Of a stretch of DNA of 64,000 nt, positions 15,536 through 23,399 are shown piece after piece. The notes under the pieces are model-generated. The model was not told the origin of the DNA, made no database searches, and saw only the letters and a list, made by a program, of their open reading frames with translations. A program made the translations under genes and the position numbers. Every line of letters begins with the position of its first letter. Position 1 is the first letter of the stretch. The stretch is from Allonocardiopsis opalescens (lineage in GTDB: Bacteria; Actinomycetota; Actinomycetes; Streptosporangiales; Streptosporangiaceae): assembly GCF_003002095.1 (NCBI RefSeq), contig NZ_PVZC01000002.1:62001-126000 (forward strand), read 5' to 3'.

Positions 15536-15608
15536 GCCCTCGTAGCTCAGAGGATAGAGCGTCGGTTTCCTAAACCGTGCGTCGCAGGTTCGATTCCTGC
15601 CGGGGGCA
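15536..15608 (+). tRNA. tRNA-Arg (anticodon CCU)
   Basis: 73 nt with acceptor GCCCTCG/CGGGGGC, D-stem GCTC/GAGC, anticodon loop TTCCTAA (anticodon CCT, AGG codons), T-arm GCAGG-TTCGATT-CCTGC. The discriminator base is A and CCA is not encoded. The first anticodon-stem pair is U-U. Its 3' part is repeated at 17242-17288, marking an integration site. Confidence 0.93.
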
Positions 15609-15611
15609 CCC
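15565..15611 (+). repeat. attachment-site repeat, tRNA copy
   Basis: 47 bases from the anticodon loop to just past the tRNA 3' end. Identical to 17242-17288 except for one base (G at 15602, A at 17279); 37 consecutive bases are identical. This length and location are typical of tyrosine-integrase core sites. Confidence 0.9.
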
Positions 15612-15713
15612 CACAGACCAGCCAGAACCTCAGGTGACCAGCGGATACGTTGGTCCCTGGGGTTTCGTGCGTGTGCAGCCAGATGCCGCCAGAAGCGGTC
15701 CGATGCGAGGGTT

Positions 15714-15733
15714 TGCGGAATATGCGCGGCATG
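15714..15733 (+). repeat. internal repeat A, copy 1
   Basis: TGCGGAATATGCGCGG followed by C/A and ATG; second copy at 17149-17168 (19 of 20 bases equal). It joins directly to repeat B (15727-15761). Confidence 0.75.
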
Positions 15734-15761
15734 GATTCCGAGGCGTCCACGCAGGTCAGCC
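15727..15761 (+). repeat. internal repeat B, copy 1
   Basis: 35 bases matching 16398-16432 with two mismatches; core ATGGATTCCGAGGCGTCC. In one frame it reads MDSEASTQVS (second copy MDSEASAQVS), hinting that both derive from one lost coding sequence. Confidence 0.75.
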
Positions 15762-16056
15762 GGGCAACAGCGGCGCGTCCCCAGGGTGTCCCTGACCTTG
15801 GCAGCGCCGGAGGCGTGAAGGTTCCCCGCGCAGGAGACGACACCTCATGCGGGCTTAAGTTCCCGCCGCGTCCTTAGGACGAGCTCTCAGCTTTTGAGTC
15901 ACTGCCACGTCTTGCCCCTCCCCGATCGACCGAACCCGAGACGATGGGAGCGCCTGGTTCCGACCAACTGACGGGCTCTTTAGCAACCATCGAGGCCTGT
16001 GACGACGTCGTCTGAAATGCCATGAAGGCCGCCCAAGCGGCGGAGCACCATGTTGC

Positions 16057-16188
16057 TCAGCGACGCCCCCACCTGGCGAGAGCCCGAATAACGGCGGGGA
16101 TGTCCTCAGTTCGAGCCCGGAGTAGTGCAATAACTCCCAGTACGAGCCACGGCACGAGCATGAGCAGCACAGGAAGAGCAAAAGACAC
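16057..16188 (-). CDS. small single-span membrane protein (43 aa)
   Basis: GTG 16188 has GAAAGG (16203-16198) 9 bases upstream. The peptide begins VSFALPVLLMLVPWLVLGVI, a single membrane helix, followed by LLRARTEDIPAVIRALARWG, an amphipathic basic tail. Not in a recognised family. Small hydrophobic proteins are common in actinomycete mobile elements (spread-type proteins), which fits its place inside the remnant. It may be expressed even though the element is decayed, since frame and start signal are intact. Confidence 0.5.
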   Translation of the reverse strand: MSFALPVLLMLVPWLVLGVIALLRARTEDIPAVIRALARWGRR

Positions 16189-16397
16189 GACAGAACACCT
16201 TTCAATGCGTCTGTCGCTGGCCCAAAATGCTACACTCGCGAATCTTGCGGAGACGCGACTGCAGCACCTGCAATGCGTTGTCCTCCAGGACGGAACACGA
16301 CGCAAAACAGACGCCAGCGTAGTTCTGGCCAGATCATCACACTCTGCTCCCCTTCTCGTCAACCATGGGCGGAGACAGATACCAAGGTTAGTAACAG

Positions 16398-16432
16398 CGG
16401 AATGGATTCCGAGGCGTCCGCGCAGGTCAGCC
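16398..16432 (+). repeat. internal repeat B, copy 2
   Basis: See copy at 15727-15761. Followed within 12 bases by the hairpin at 16444-16472. Confidence 0.75.
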
Positions 16433-16443
16433 CGGACAGCAGC

Positions 16444-16472
16444 GAAGGCCCCAGGGGCATCCTGGGGCCTTC
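16444..16472. terminator. 12-bp stem hairpin
   Basis: GAAGGCCCCAGG (16444-16455) pairs perfectly with 16461-16472 around GGCAT. It lies about 70 bases downstream of the minus-strand integrase fragment and is the likely old terminator of that gene. Confidence 0.7.
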
Positions 16473-16544
16473 GGGGAGCAGCGCACACGGTCAGTCGTCG
16501 TCTCGATCTTCGCCAAGGACCCCGTCAATGCGGCTGTTCATCGT

Positions 16545-16790
16545 CTAGGACTCGCCGTCGAGACAGCCGGCGTAGATGTCGAGCAGCACCTTGACCGAGT
16601 GGCCCGCCCGGTCCGCCACTTCGGGCGCCGGCACTCTCCCGTTGAGCCAGAGTGTCACCGCGGCGTGCCGCAGGGCGTACGGCGTCGCCCCGAGCGGAGA
16701 CGCCACCTGAGCCGGCGTGAGCGCGAGCGTCCGCGCCTGCCGCCAGACCGACTCGATCGCCGACATGCGCTCGCACGTTGTACGCGACAC
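16545..16790 (-). pseudogene. C-terminal fragment of a tyrosine integrase
   Basis: About 80 codons remain. The segment TPAQVASPLGATPYALRHAA carries the catalytic His-x-x-Arg region (LRHA), AGHSVKVLLDIYAGCL has the second His and the nucleophilic Tyr. This matches the last about 70 residues of actinomycete prophage/AICE integrases. The N-terminal about 300 residues are missing. It sits about 450 bp from the distal tRNA-Arg repeat, consistent with being the relic of the integrase that made the insertion. Confidence 0.82.
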
Positions 16791-16884
16791 ACAGCCTCAG
16801 TATAGAAACAGGAAAGGACTTATACAGATAAGTAGGGGAGTCAATGTTGCGGTCTCCTCCCGTTGCAAGACGTTTGGATACCAG

Positions 16885-17127
16885 GTGTGCCGACGGACGT
16901 TCGCCGGGGAGCTTGACCAGGTTGGGGAGGTGCGGCGGTTCGTCGCGGAACACCTGGACGGGGCGGCCGGGCGCGATGACGCGGTGTTGCTGGTTGCGCG
17001 CCGTCGCGCGATCGAGCACCACGGCACGGGACGGTGGTCGCCCTCCGGCGCTGGTCACCAAGGCAGGGGAAGGCTCCTAGGCTGGCTCAGGTGCCTTGGT
17101 GGTTGCCCCCTTGGTGCGGTCGCATAA
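16885..17127 (+). pseudogene. truncated ATP-binding (anti-sigma/RsbW-type) protein
   Basis: From GTG 16885 the frame reads VCRRTFAGELDQVGEVRRFV and then EHLDGAAGRDDAVLLVARRR. This looks like the start of the small HATPase proteins abundant in actinomycetes (normally followed by a SELVTNA block with the Asn of the ATP site). That block is absent: the sequence degenerates after DDAVLLV and ends after 80 codons. A broken cargo or resident gene. Confidence 0.45.
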
Positions 17128-17148
17128 CAGAACGGCACGATCTGGGGC

Positions 17149-17168
17149 TGCGGAATATGCGCGGAATG
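17149..17168 (+). repeat. internal repeat A, copy 2
   Basis: Matches 15714-15733 with one mismatch; lies 73 bases before the distal attachment repeat. Confidence 0.75.
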
Positions 17169-17241
17169 TTCTTGGTGTTGCCACCACCCACACCCCACTT
17201 TCACACAGGTCAGCACCCCACCGCACCCGACAACGCCGATC

Positions 17242-17288
17242 GTTTCCTAAACCGTGCGTCGCAGGTTCGATTCCTGCCAGGGGCACCC
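17242..17288 (+). repeat. attachment-site repeat, distal copy
   Basis: Partial tRNA-Arg sequence starting GTTTCCTAAACCGTGCGTCG; the 5' half of the tRNA is missing, so it cannot be a functional tRNA. Downstream (17299-17340) an imperfect hairpin reading AAGACCC...GAGTCTT may be the original tRNA terminator. Confidence 0.9.
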
Positions 17289-17560
17289 TCAAGTAGCAGC
17301 GAAAGACCCTCTCAACAACACAGATGCTGTGAGGAGTCTTGCTCGCCAGTCCGGTTCAGTCCGGCAGAATTCAGCTTCCTAGGGCTGGTCGTGCCCAATA
17401 CGTGCCGACGTTTCGGCGCTCGGGATTCTATGAGTCCTTGAGCATGGCCTCAATGAGGCGGCACGCCCGCCCATGCCGTCTCAGCGGACAGGGCCGGAAC
17501 GTCGATAGGACCACGAGGGCGGACGCGTTCAACCGGCGGCCGCGCGGCCCGCGCACCGGG

Positions 17561-18151
17561 TCAGGTGCGCACGCGCAGTCCGGCCAGAATGGTCTCCTGC
17601 AGGTCGTCGAACTGGGCGGCGCCCTCGGGGCCGCGTCCCAGGTAGCCGCCGATCTCCAGATGCGTCAGGCCGTGCACGGCCTGCCAGAGGATGCGGGCCA
17701 CCCGGTAGGCGTCCCCGCTCAGTTCTCCCGCGTCGATCGCCGCCTGCACGCCCTCCACCAGGGCGAGGAAGGCGGGCCAGGCGCCGGCCAGGGCGTCGGG
17801 GTCCGGCCGGAAGTGCGGCACCGAGCGGCCGAACATGAGCAGGAACAGTTCCGTCTCGTCCCCGGCGAAGGCGCGGTACTCCTGCCCCATGCGACGCAGC
17901 CGCTCGATCGGTCCGCCGGCGTGCGAGGCCCGCTCGAAGCGTTCGCGCAGGAGGCGGAAACCCTCGTGGTACAGGGCGGCGACCAGCGCCTGCTTGCCGC
18001 CGTAGCTGCTGTAGACGGCCTGAGTGGAGGCGCCCACCGCCTGGGCGATCCGCCGCACCGTCAGCGCCTCGGGACCGTGCTCGCGCAGCAGCGCGAGGGC
18101 GGCGTCGAGCATGGCGTCCCGGCCGGGCCGGGAATGCGTGGGCTGGACCAC
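17561..18151 (-). CDS. TetR-family regulator with WHG-type ligand domain
   Basis: 196 aa from GTG 18151; AGGAG lies 9 bases upstream. An ATG at 18158 is in another frame. The helix-turn-helix is LTVRRIAQAVGASTQAVYSS (about residues 35-54), followed by YGGKQALVAALY. The C-terminal half contains ILWQAVHGLTHLEIGGYLG (about 158-176), typical of the TetR C-terminal WHG-type domain. It is divergent from two small membrane-protein genes and shares an AT-rich operator with them. Confidence 0.92.
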   Translation of the reverse strand: MVQPTHSRPGRDAMLDAALALLREHGPEALTVRRIAQAVGASTQAVYSSYGGKQALVAALYHEGFRLLRERFERASHAGGPIERLRRMGQEYRAFAGDETELFLLMFGRSVPHFRPDPDALAGAWPAFLALVEGVQAAIDAGELSGDAYRVARILWQAVHGLTHLEIGGYLGRGPEGAAQFDDLQETILAGLRVRT

Positions 18152-18165
18152 TGGACATTGCTCCT

Positions 18166-18189
18166 ATAACTAAGTTATTACTAAGTTAT
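18166..18189. promoter_or_regulatory. double operator at the TetR / membrane-protein gene boundary
   Basis: ATAACTAAGTTAT (18166-18178) is a perfect 13-bp palindrome. A second copy with one changed base (ATTACTAAGTTAT) occupies 18177-18189, overlapping the ATG at 18188. Two repressor dimers would cover the start of the plus-strand gene. Confidence 0.7.
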
Positions 18190-18448
18190 GACCAGTTCAG
18201 AGTACTCTCCGCACAAACCCGGCACGGCACGCCGCCCGCCTCTGTTCATCCGGATCGTCACCGACAGACGGCGGCTCCGCGCCGCCCACCTGCTGCTGTC
18301 CCTCGGGCTCGGCGTCCACGTGTACGGCCCATGGACCGACGAACCGGCGCTGCGCGCTCTCACGCAGTTCGGCCTGTTCCCCGCCATCGCCCTGGTCGGA
18401 GTGCTGCTGTGGCAGGCACCGCGAGTCCGACGGCTCGCGACGCGATGA
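18188..18448 (+). CDS. small membrane protein, TetR-linked
   Basis: 86 aa. Two hydrophobic segments (AAHLLLSLGLGVHVYG, about 32-47, and FGLFPAIALVGVLLWQA, about 61-77) separated by a short loop. Family unknown. The ATG falls inside the operator and there is no Shine-Dalgarno sequence, so it may be translated from a leaderless transcript. Its stop overlaps the next start (ATGA), so the two genes are coupled and probably controlled by the divergent TetR. Confidence 0.65.
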   Translation: MTSSEYSPHKPGTARRPPLFIRIVTDRRRLRAAHLLLSLGLGVHVYGPWTDEPALRALTQFGLFPAIALVGVLLWQAPRVRRLATR

Positions 18449-19101
18449 CCGGCGGCCGCCCGCTGCCCGCGGCACTCGCGGTCTTCGAACGCCGCCCCGC
18501 ACCGCACTGGATCCCGGTCCTGCTCCCGATCGGCCTCGTCCTGCTCTTCGTCGGACAGCTCCTGGTGGCGAACAGCTTCGCGCTCGCCCGCCACCCGGTC
18601 TCGTCCTTCGCCGCCCAGTTCACCTTCGACGGCGCGACGGTGCGCGACCACTATCTGACAATGCAGGCCCAGGGAACGCTCGACGCCTTCATCACCTCCC
18701 GCCGCCTGGACTACGTGTTCATCCTCGGCCTCGCGCTGACCACCACCCTGGCCCCCATCATCTACGCACGGCTCCAGCCCCCCGGATCCCGGCTGCGCGC
18801 ACTCGACCTGATCTGCGTCTGGATCATGCCGCTCTCGCCACTCCTCGACGCGATCGAGAACGTCCTGGAGTTCGCCATGCTCAACACCGTCCTCAGCGAC
18901 CCGAACGCCGTACCGCACACCCTCACCGTGACCCAGTCCTGGCTATCGGTGGCCAAGTACGCGACCGGCCCACCGATCGGCCTGGGCCTGCTCACCGTCA
19001 ACGTCATCGCACTCACCCTCACCGCGATCCGTACCGGCGGCCCCGGCGCACCCGCCACCCCGGCCGACACCCCGCCCCCAGGGGAGCCGGTGCGACGGTG
19101 A
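18445..19101 (+). CDS. four-helix membrane protein of unknown function
   Basis: 218 aa from ATG 18445, coupled to the preceding gene. Predicted helices: IPVLLPIGLVLLFVGQLL (about 23-40), DYVFILGLALTTTLAPIIYA (about 87-106), LICVWIMPLSPLLDAIENVL (about 118-137), and ATGPPIGLGLLTVNVIALTL (about 172-191). The loop after helix 1 is about 45 residues, probably outside. The C-terminus is Pro/Ala-rich. I do not recognise the family. With the 86-aa partner it may form a TetR-induced membrane complex. Confidence 0.7.
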   Translation: MTGGRPLPAALAVFERRPAPHWIPVLLPIGLVLLFVGQLLVANSFALARHPVSSFAAQFTFDGATVRDHYLTMQAQGTLDAFITSRRLDYVFILGLALTTTLAPIIYARLQPPGSRLRALDLICVWIMPLSPLLDAIENVLEFAMLNTVLSDPNAVPHTLTVTQSWLSVAKYATGPPIGLGLLTVNVIALTLTAIRTGGPGAPATPADTPPPGEPVRR

Positions 19102-19984
19102 CCGGCCGGATTCAACGATCACCCACGCCCGCCCGGCCCTCGCGCACAGGGCTCTCCCCGCCCCGCGCCGCACGCTGCTCGGGTACACCGTCCGCTCCAT
19201 GCACTCGGGGTGAATCGATCGACTACACCATGGCCGTAGCCCTGACCTGGTCCACTCCGCGCACACGGGGGGTGAGCCGGACCCGCGGGTCGTCCGCATG
19301 GCGGTTGACGCGTCCGTCTCGCACCCGCAGGCACTCCCGGGGCGTGCCGGGCGAGCAGGCTCCGGCCCTGTCCCCGCCCGGGAGGCCGCCCACGGCTTCG
19401 GCCGCTGCGGTCGCGCCGGTCCAGCGCGCAGACGCGAGTGCTGACGCCCGACCAGGCATCGGATGGCGACCTGCGACGGTGCCACCCACCCGCGTCACAC
19501 GGCCGCCTTCCACAGATGCGACCACGGTCCGGCCGACCGGAACGCAGTACAGGATGACCTGATGAGTCGGATCCCGTCTGCTGCGGAGAGGGCACGCAGG
19601 GACGTCGGTTGCCACAGGAGCCGCTTGATTTGGGATTGATCTCGGACGGCCGCTCAGCACGGACGATCGCTGCGTCCACACCGCAACCGGTTGCCGCCGA
19701 ATCGTCGGACCGGGCTCCGCATCGGCCTGGGCCGCGACCACTGATGCGGCAAGGTCGTCGTGGCCGACGCTGCCCTGATTGCGCGCGGCCGAACACTGCC
19801 GGGGACTCGTGCGGTCGACGAGGGAGTGTCCCGCACGGCCCGGCGGCTACAGCCTCCCGGCCGACCATGGCCGCAGCCCGCTCGTACTGCACGCCTGGAC
19901 CGTCACTGGACGCCCTTCGACCTGGCCGACACACTCCCCGCTTATGCCCGACCACCGCCGCGCTCCGAGCGTACGGCCGACCGG
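19102..19984. other. 883-bp region without a supported gene
   Basis: Several frames are open on both strands, but none has a start signal or recognisable protein. Given the broken transporter gene that follows, this is most likely degenerate DNA. Confidence 0.4.
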
Positions 19985-20545
19985 GGCGACCGGCGCGACT
20001 GCCGCCTTTGGGGTCAGCACGGTGCGCGCTGCTGATCCGGGTGGCGTCCTTCGCGGTGATGTACGGCTGCTACGTCGTCACCCCGTGGACCCACGCTGCT
20101 GTTCGACGCAGGGCTGTCGGCGACGGACGGGCCGACCGGTTGCACGCTGCTCAACTCCGGGGCATTTCGACGCCGCAGTACTCGGGGTGGTGGCCGCACA
20201 CGTCGCACTCAAGTGAGTGTCGGCGGCGGTGACGCTATTCGTGTTCGGCCCGTCGACCGGCTCCCTGTCCGCGGCCGTTACGATCGGTGCGCTGACCGGG
20301 CTGTTCAGCAACAGTTGCGCGGCCGGGCGGTACGCCATCGCACCGCCGCGGTACGCGCCGTCGGTGCGAGCGGCCGGGGTGGGCCGGACGATCGGGGCCG
20401 GGCGGGAGTGATCGTCGCGCCGCTGATCGCAGGTGTGCCGCTGAAAGCGTCGTGGACGTCGACGCAGCTGTACGGGCCCGCGGCGGCGTTCATGCCGGTC
20501 GGCGCCGCAGTCGCGCACCTGCCCGGCTCGGGCGCAGCCCTTGCC
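19985..20545 (+). pseudogene. decayed MFS transporter gene (C-terminal half)
   Basis: Homologous pieces of one MFS protein appear in order but in different frames: RVASFAVMYGCYVVTPWT (about 20035-20090), then TLLFDAGLSATDG, then AAVLGVVAAHVALK ending at an in-frame TGA (20214-20216), then FGPSTGSLSAAVTIGALTG and YAIAPPRYAPSVRAAGVG to a stop at 20411, then VIVAPLIAGVPLKASWTSTQ in another frame. At least two frameshifts and one nonsense codon. The pattern resembles aromatic-acid/proton or sugar-type MFS carriers (helices 8-12). Confidence 0.72.
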
Positions 20546-20674
20546 CAGGACCACCAGACCCTCGTACCCGCCCCGGCGGCCCGAGCGGGGATCGGTGCTG
20601 AGGGCCCTCCGGCCGAGTCCGCGCGGCTGCTACCGTCGCAGCGCCCACCCGTCGGCGAGGCTGGAGGATGCGCC

Positions 20675-21640
20675 ATGGCCGGGCCGTACGCCCCGATCGA
20701 GCCCTACGACCACGGGATGCTGGACGTGGGTGACGGGCACCGCGTGTACTGGGAGCTGTGCGGGAACCCCGAGGGACGGCCCGTGGTGGTGGTGCACGGC
20801 GGGCCCGGGTCGGGGTGCACGCCGAACAGCCGGCGTGCCTTCGACCCCGAGCGGTTCCGGATCGTCCTGTTCGACCAGCGCGGCTGCGGGCGGAGCACGC
20901 CGCACGCGGGCGACACCACCGCCGCCCTCGCGGCCAACACCACGCACCATCTGATCGCCGACATGGAGCGCCTCCGCGCGCACCTGGGCATCGAGCGGTG
21001 GGCGCTGTACGGCGGCTCGTGGGGGTGCACGCTGAGCCTCGCCTACGCCCAGCGGCACCCGGAGCGGGTGTCGGCGATCGTGCTGGTCGCCGTGACCATG
21101 ACCCGGCGCTCGGACATCGACTGGCTCTACCGGGGCGTCGGGCGCTTCTTCCCCGGGGAGTGGGAGCGCTTCCGCGCACTGGCGGGCGGGGACGGGACCG
21201 ACCTGCCCGCCCGCTACACCCGGCTGCTCAACGATCCCGATCCCCGGGTGCACACCCGCGCGGCGGCCGCCTGGGCGGACTGGGAGGACACCGTGATCTC
21301 CCAGGAGCCCAAGGGCCGCCGCGGAGCCTACGGCGACCGCCCGCCCAGGGCCCTGCTCGCCTTCACCCGCGTGTGCGCGCACTACTTCTCGCACGGCGCG
21401 TGGCTGGAGGAGGGCGAGCTGCTGCGCGAGGCGCACCGCCTGGCCGGCATCCCGGGCGCGCTGGTGCACGGCCGCCTGGACCTGGGCGGCCCGCTGTCGG
21501 TCGCCTGGGACCTGGCCCGCGCCTGGCCGGACGCGCGCCTCGACATCGTCGAGGACGCCGGCCACACCGGCAGCCCGGCGATGGCCGAGGCGGTCCTGCG
21601 GGCGGTCGACGGGATCGGCGAGCGGACGGACGGGCGGTAG
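20675..21640 (+). CDS. pip: prolyl aminopeptidase
   Basis: 321 aa from ATG 20675 with GGAGG at 20663-20667. Alpha/beta-hydrolase S33 family, removing N-terminal proline. VVVHGGPGSGCTP (about 39-51, oxyanion HGGPG), FDQRGCGRSTPH, and GGSWGCTLSLAYA (nucleophile Ser about 110) are diagnostic. The Asp and His of the triad are expected at GRLDLGGP (about 267) and EDAGHTGSP (about 295). The frame is open upstream but that part is the broken transporter. Length is normal. Confidence 0.95.
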   Translation: MAGPYAPIEPYDHGMLDVGDGHRVYWELCGNPEGRPVVVVHGGPGSGCTPNSRRAFDPERFRIVLFDQRGCGRSTPHAGDTTAALAANTTHHLIADMERLRAHLGIERWALYGGSWGCTLSLAYAQRHPERVSAIVLVAVTMTRRSDIDWLYRGVGRFFPGEWERFRALAGGDGTDLPARYTRLLNDPDPRVHTRAAAAWADWEDTVISQEPKGRRGAYGDRPPRALLAFTRVCAHYFSHGAWLEEGELLREAHRLAGIPGALVHGRLDLGGPLSVAWDLARAWPDARLDIVEDAGHTGSPAMAEAVLRAVDGIGERTDGR

Positions 21641-21681
21641 CGTTCGGTCCAAGACCGGCCTTCATGGGCCCGATGTGCCGC

Positions 21682-22254
21682 TCACGCCTCGGTGTCGCCG
21701 GTCGGTGCGGGGGGCGCGTCGGCCTTGGTGTAGACGAGGTGGACGACGCCGGTGGCGTCGAAGGTGGTGGAGGAGAGGAGCTTGAGCGGGACGGTGGCGC
21801 CGTCGGTGAAGAGTTTCTGGCCGTGGCCGACGACGATGGGGTGGACGAGGAGGTGCAGCTCGTCGACGAGCTTGTGCTCCAGCATCCAGCGGACCAGGCG
21901 GGCGCTGCCGGTGGTGCCGAGGCGGGTGTCGGCCTTGAGTCTGGTCAGCTCGGCGGCGATGTCGCCGTTGATCAAGGTGGAGTTCTGCCAGGTGGCCTCG
22001 GTGAGGGTGGAGGACACGACGTACTTGCGGGCGCTGTTCATGGCCTCGGTCATCGGGTCGCCGGGGTCGGCCTTGGGCCAGTACTCGGCGAAGCCCTCGT
22101 AGGTGGTCCGGCCGAGGAGGGTGGCCTCGGCCTCGCCCATGAGCTGTCCGACGACGGCGCCCATCTGGTCGTCGAAGTAGGGGAAGTGCCAGGTCTCCGG
22201 CGCCTCGATGACGCCATCGAGGGAAATGAACAGGCTGGACTTGATGAAACCCAT
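21682..22254 (-). CDS. RibD C-terminal (dihydrofolate-reductase-like) family protein
   Basis: 190 aa from ATG 22254 with GAAGGAG upstream. MGFIKSSLFISLDGVIEAPE is the typical start of the dihydrofolate-reductase-like family, followed by LLGRTTYEGFAEYWP and, near residue 145, HPIVVGHGQKLF. Members are NADPH-dependent reductases of largely unknown substrates, often stress-linked in actinomycetes. A single gene, converging with prolyl aminopeptidase 41 bp away. Confidence 0.88.
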   Translation of the reverse strand: MGFIKSSLFISLDGVIEAPETWHFPYFDDQMGAVVGQLMGEAEATLLGRTTYEGFAEYWPKADPGDPMTEAMNSARKYVVSSTLTEATWQNSTLINGDIAAELTRLKADTRLGTTGSARLVRWMLEHKLVDELHLLVHPIVVGHGQKLFTDGATVPLKLLSSTTFDATGVVHLVYTKADAPPAPTGDTEA

Positions 22255-22679
22255 CTCGTGCTCCTTCTTCGGTCCGGACGGGCGCCCGGTGCGGTGTGCC
22301 TTCACTACAAGGTCGAACGGCGATCCGCGGAATCGACACGCCACCCGCCCTCGTTCGGTCGGGCGCTCCGGCAGCCGACCGGGGCGGCCGCCGACGCGGC
22401 CGTCACGGCCGCGGTGCGGCCTGGTGGTGATGTGCGCCATCCATGATCGCGCAGGCCGCTGTGACGGGTGGCGGCGCGGGAGTGGTCGGCGCTCGGCTGG
22501 AGTCGCCGTACCGCGCCCGGGTAGCGGCCCGCCGACCGCAGGCGGGTTGGGTGACCGGACGGCTCACCGCACGGGGGACGCGGTGACCGGGCTTGCGGCA
22601 AGGGAATTTTCGGCCGTCCGCGCGGCTTGCCCTGCTCGGGCGCCGCCGCGGGCGGCACGTTCGCGAAGGGGGACGGGTG
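22255..22679. other. 425-bp intergenic region
   Basis: Divergent upstream region for the RibD-like gene (minus) and the sulfite-oxidase-like gene (plus). No gene, hairpin or clear promoter found. Confidence 0.4.
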
Positions 22680-23297
22680 ATGGGGTCGGGCGGACGCGTG
22701 ACGCGGGGCTTCACCGGGCGCAGGCGGGGCGGGAAGCGGCGGCTGCCGCCGGGGCAGTACGACGTCGGGCCGCAGTTTCCGGTGCTGTCGGCCGAGGCGA
22801 CGCCGCGGATCGACACGGAGCGGTGGAGCTTCCGGATCGAGGGTGCCGTGCGCGAGGCGGTCGAGTGGGACTGGGAGGGCATCCACCGGCTGCCGCCCGG
22901 CTCCTACAGCGGCGCCATCCACTGCGTGACGTCCTGGTCGAAGTTCGACACCTCCTTCAGTGGTGTGAGCGTGGACGAACTGCTCGACCGGGCCGGGCCG
23001 CTGCCCGAGGCGACGCACGCGATGGCCTTCTCACACACCGGCTACACCACCAATCTGCCGCTGGCCGACATCACCGGCGGGAAGGCGTGGGTGGTCTGGG
23101 AGTACGACGGCGCGCCGCTGCCGCCCGAGCACGGCGGGCCGGCCCGGCTGCTGGTGCCGCACCTGTACTTCTGGAAGAGCGCCAAATGGGTGGCCGGGCT
23201 GCGGCTGATGGACCACGACGAGGCCGGGTTCTGGGAGCGCAACGGCTACCACCACCGCGGCGATCCTTGGCAGGAGCAGCGGTACACGGGCGACTGA
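22680..23297 (+). CDS. sulfite-oxidase-like molybdopterin protein
   Basis: 205 aa from ATG 22680 with GAAGGGGGA upstream. A compact version of the oxidoreductase molybdopterin-binding fold: YDVGPQFPVLSAEATPRID, then WSFRIEGAV, then GAIHCVTSWSKFD with the Cys that would coordinate molybdenum (about residue 82), and AWVVWEYDGAPLPPEHGGPA with PHLYFWKSAKWVAGL. No signal peptide or TAT motif, so cytoplasmic. Short members of this family are widespread in actinobacteria and have no established substrate. The Moco genes at 6272-8501 are far and not in an operon with it. Confidence 0.85.
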   Translation: MGSGGRVTRGFTGRRRGGKRRLPPGQYDVGPQFPVLSAEATPRIDTERWSFRIEGAVREAVEWDWEGIHRLPPGSYSGAIHCVTSWSKFDTSFSGVSVDELLDRAGPLPEATHAMAFSHTGYTTNLPLADITGGKAWVVWEYDGAPLPPEHGGPARLLVPHLYFWKSAKWVAGLRLMDHDEAGFWERNGYHHRGDPWQEQRYTGD

Positions 23298-23399
23298 GCC
23301 GGCCCGTCCGGCGCCCCGGCCCCGCCCGCGCGGGCGCGCCGGTCGCGCCTCGCCGTCGGGCGGCTCCCGGTGGCCGGTGCGCGCGCCGGGCGGCCGGAC

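Larger units (their letters stand above)
15565..17288. mobile_element. decayed integrative element in tRNA-Arg(CCU)
   Basis: About 1.7 kb bounded by the two 47-bp repeats. Contents: a small membrane-protein frame, an integrase C-terminal fragment, an ATP-binding-protein fragment, and short internal repeats. A complete integrase or replication gene is absent, so it is a remnant that can no longer move on its own. Lower GC stretches (for example 16790-16860) contrast with the surrounding chromosome. Confidence 0.82.

Noticed and set aside
15547-15843. Frame containing AGIEPATHGLGN on the minus strand, also at 17077-17292
   Set aside because: This is the familiar conceptual translation of a tRNA gene and its att copy, not a protein.
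19119-19955. 278-codon minus-strand frame between the membrane protein gene and the broken transporter
   Set aside because: Composition is Arg/Gly/Pro/Ser-rich, no recognisable segment and no ribosome-binding site.
23320-23340. GC palindrome between the sulfite-oxidase-like and aminotransferase genes as a terminator
   Set aside because: The palindrome has no loop and no U-run, so a stable terminator hairpin is not convincing even though convergent termination is expected there.
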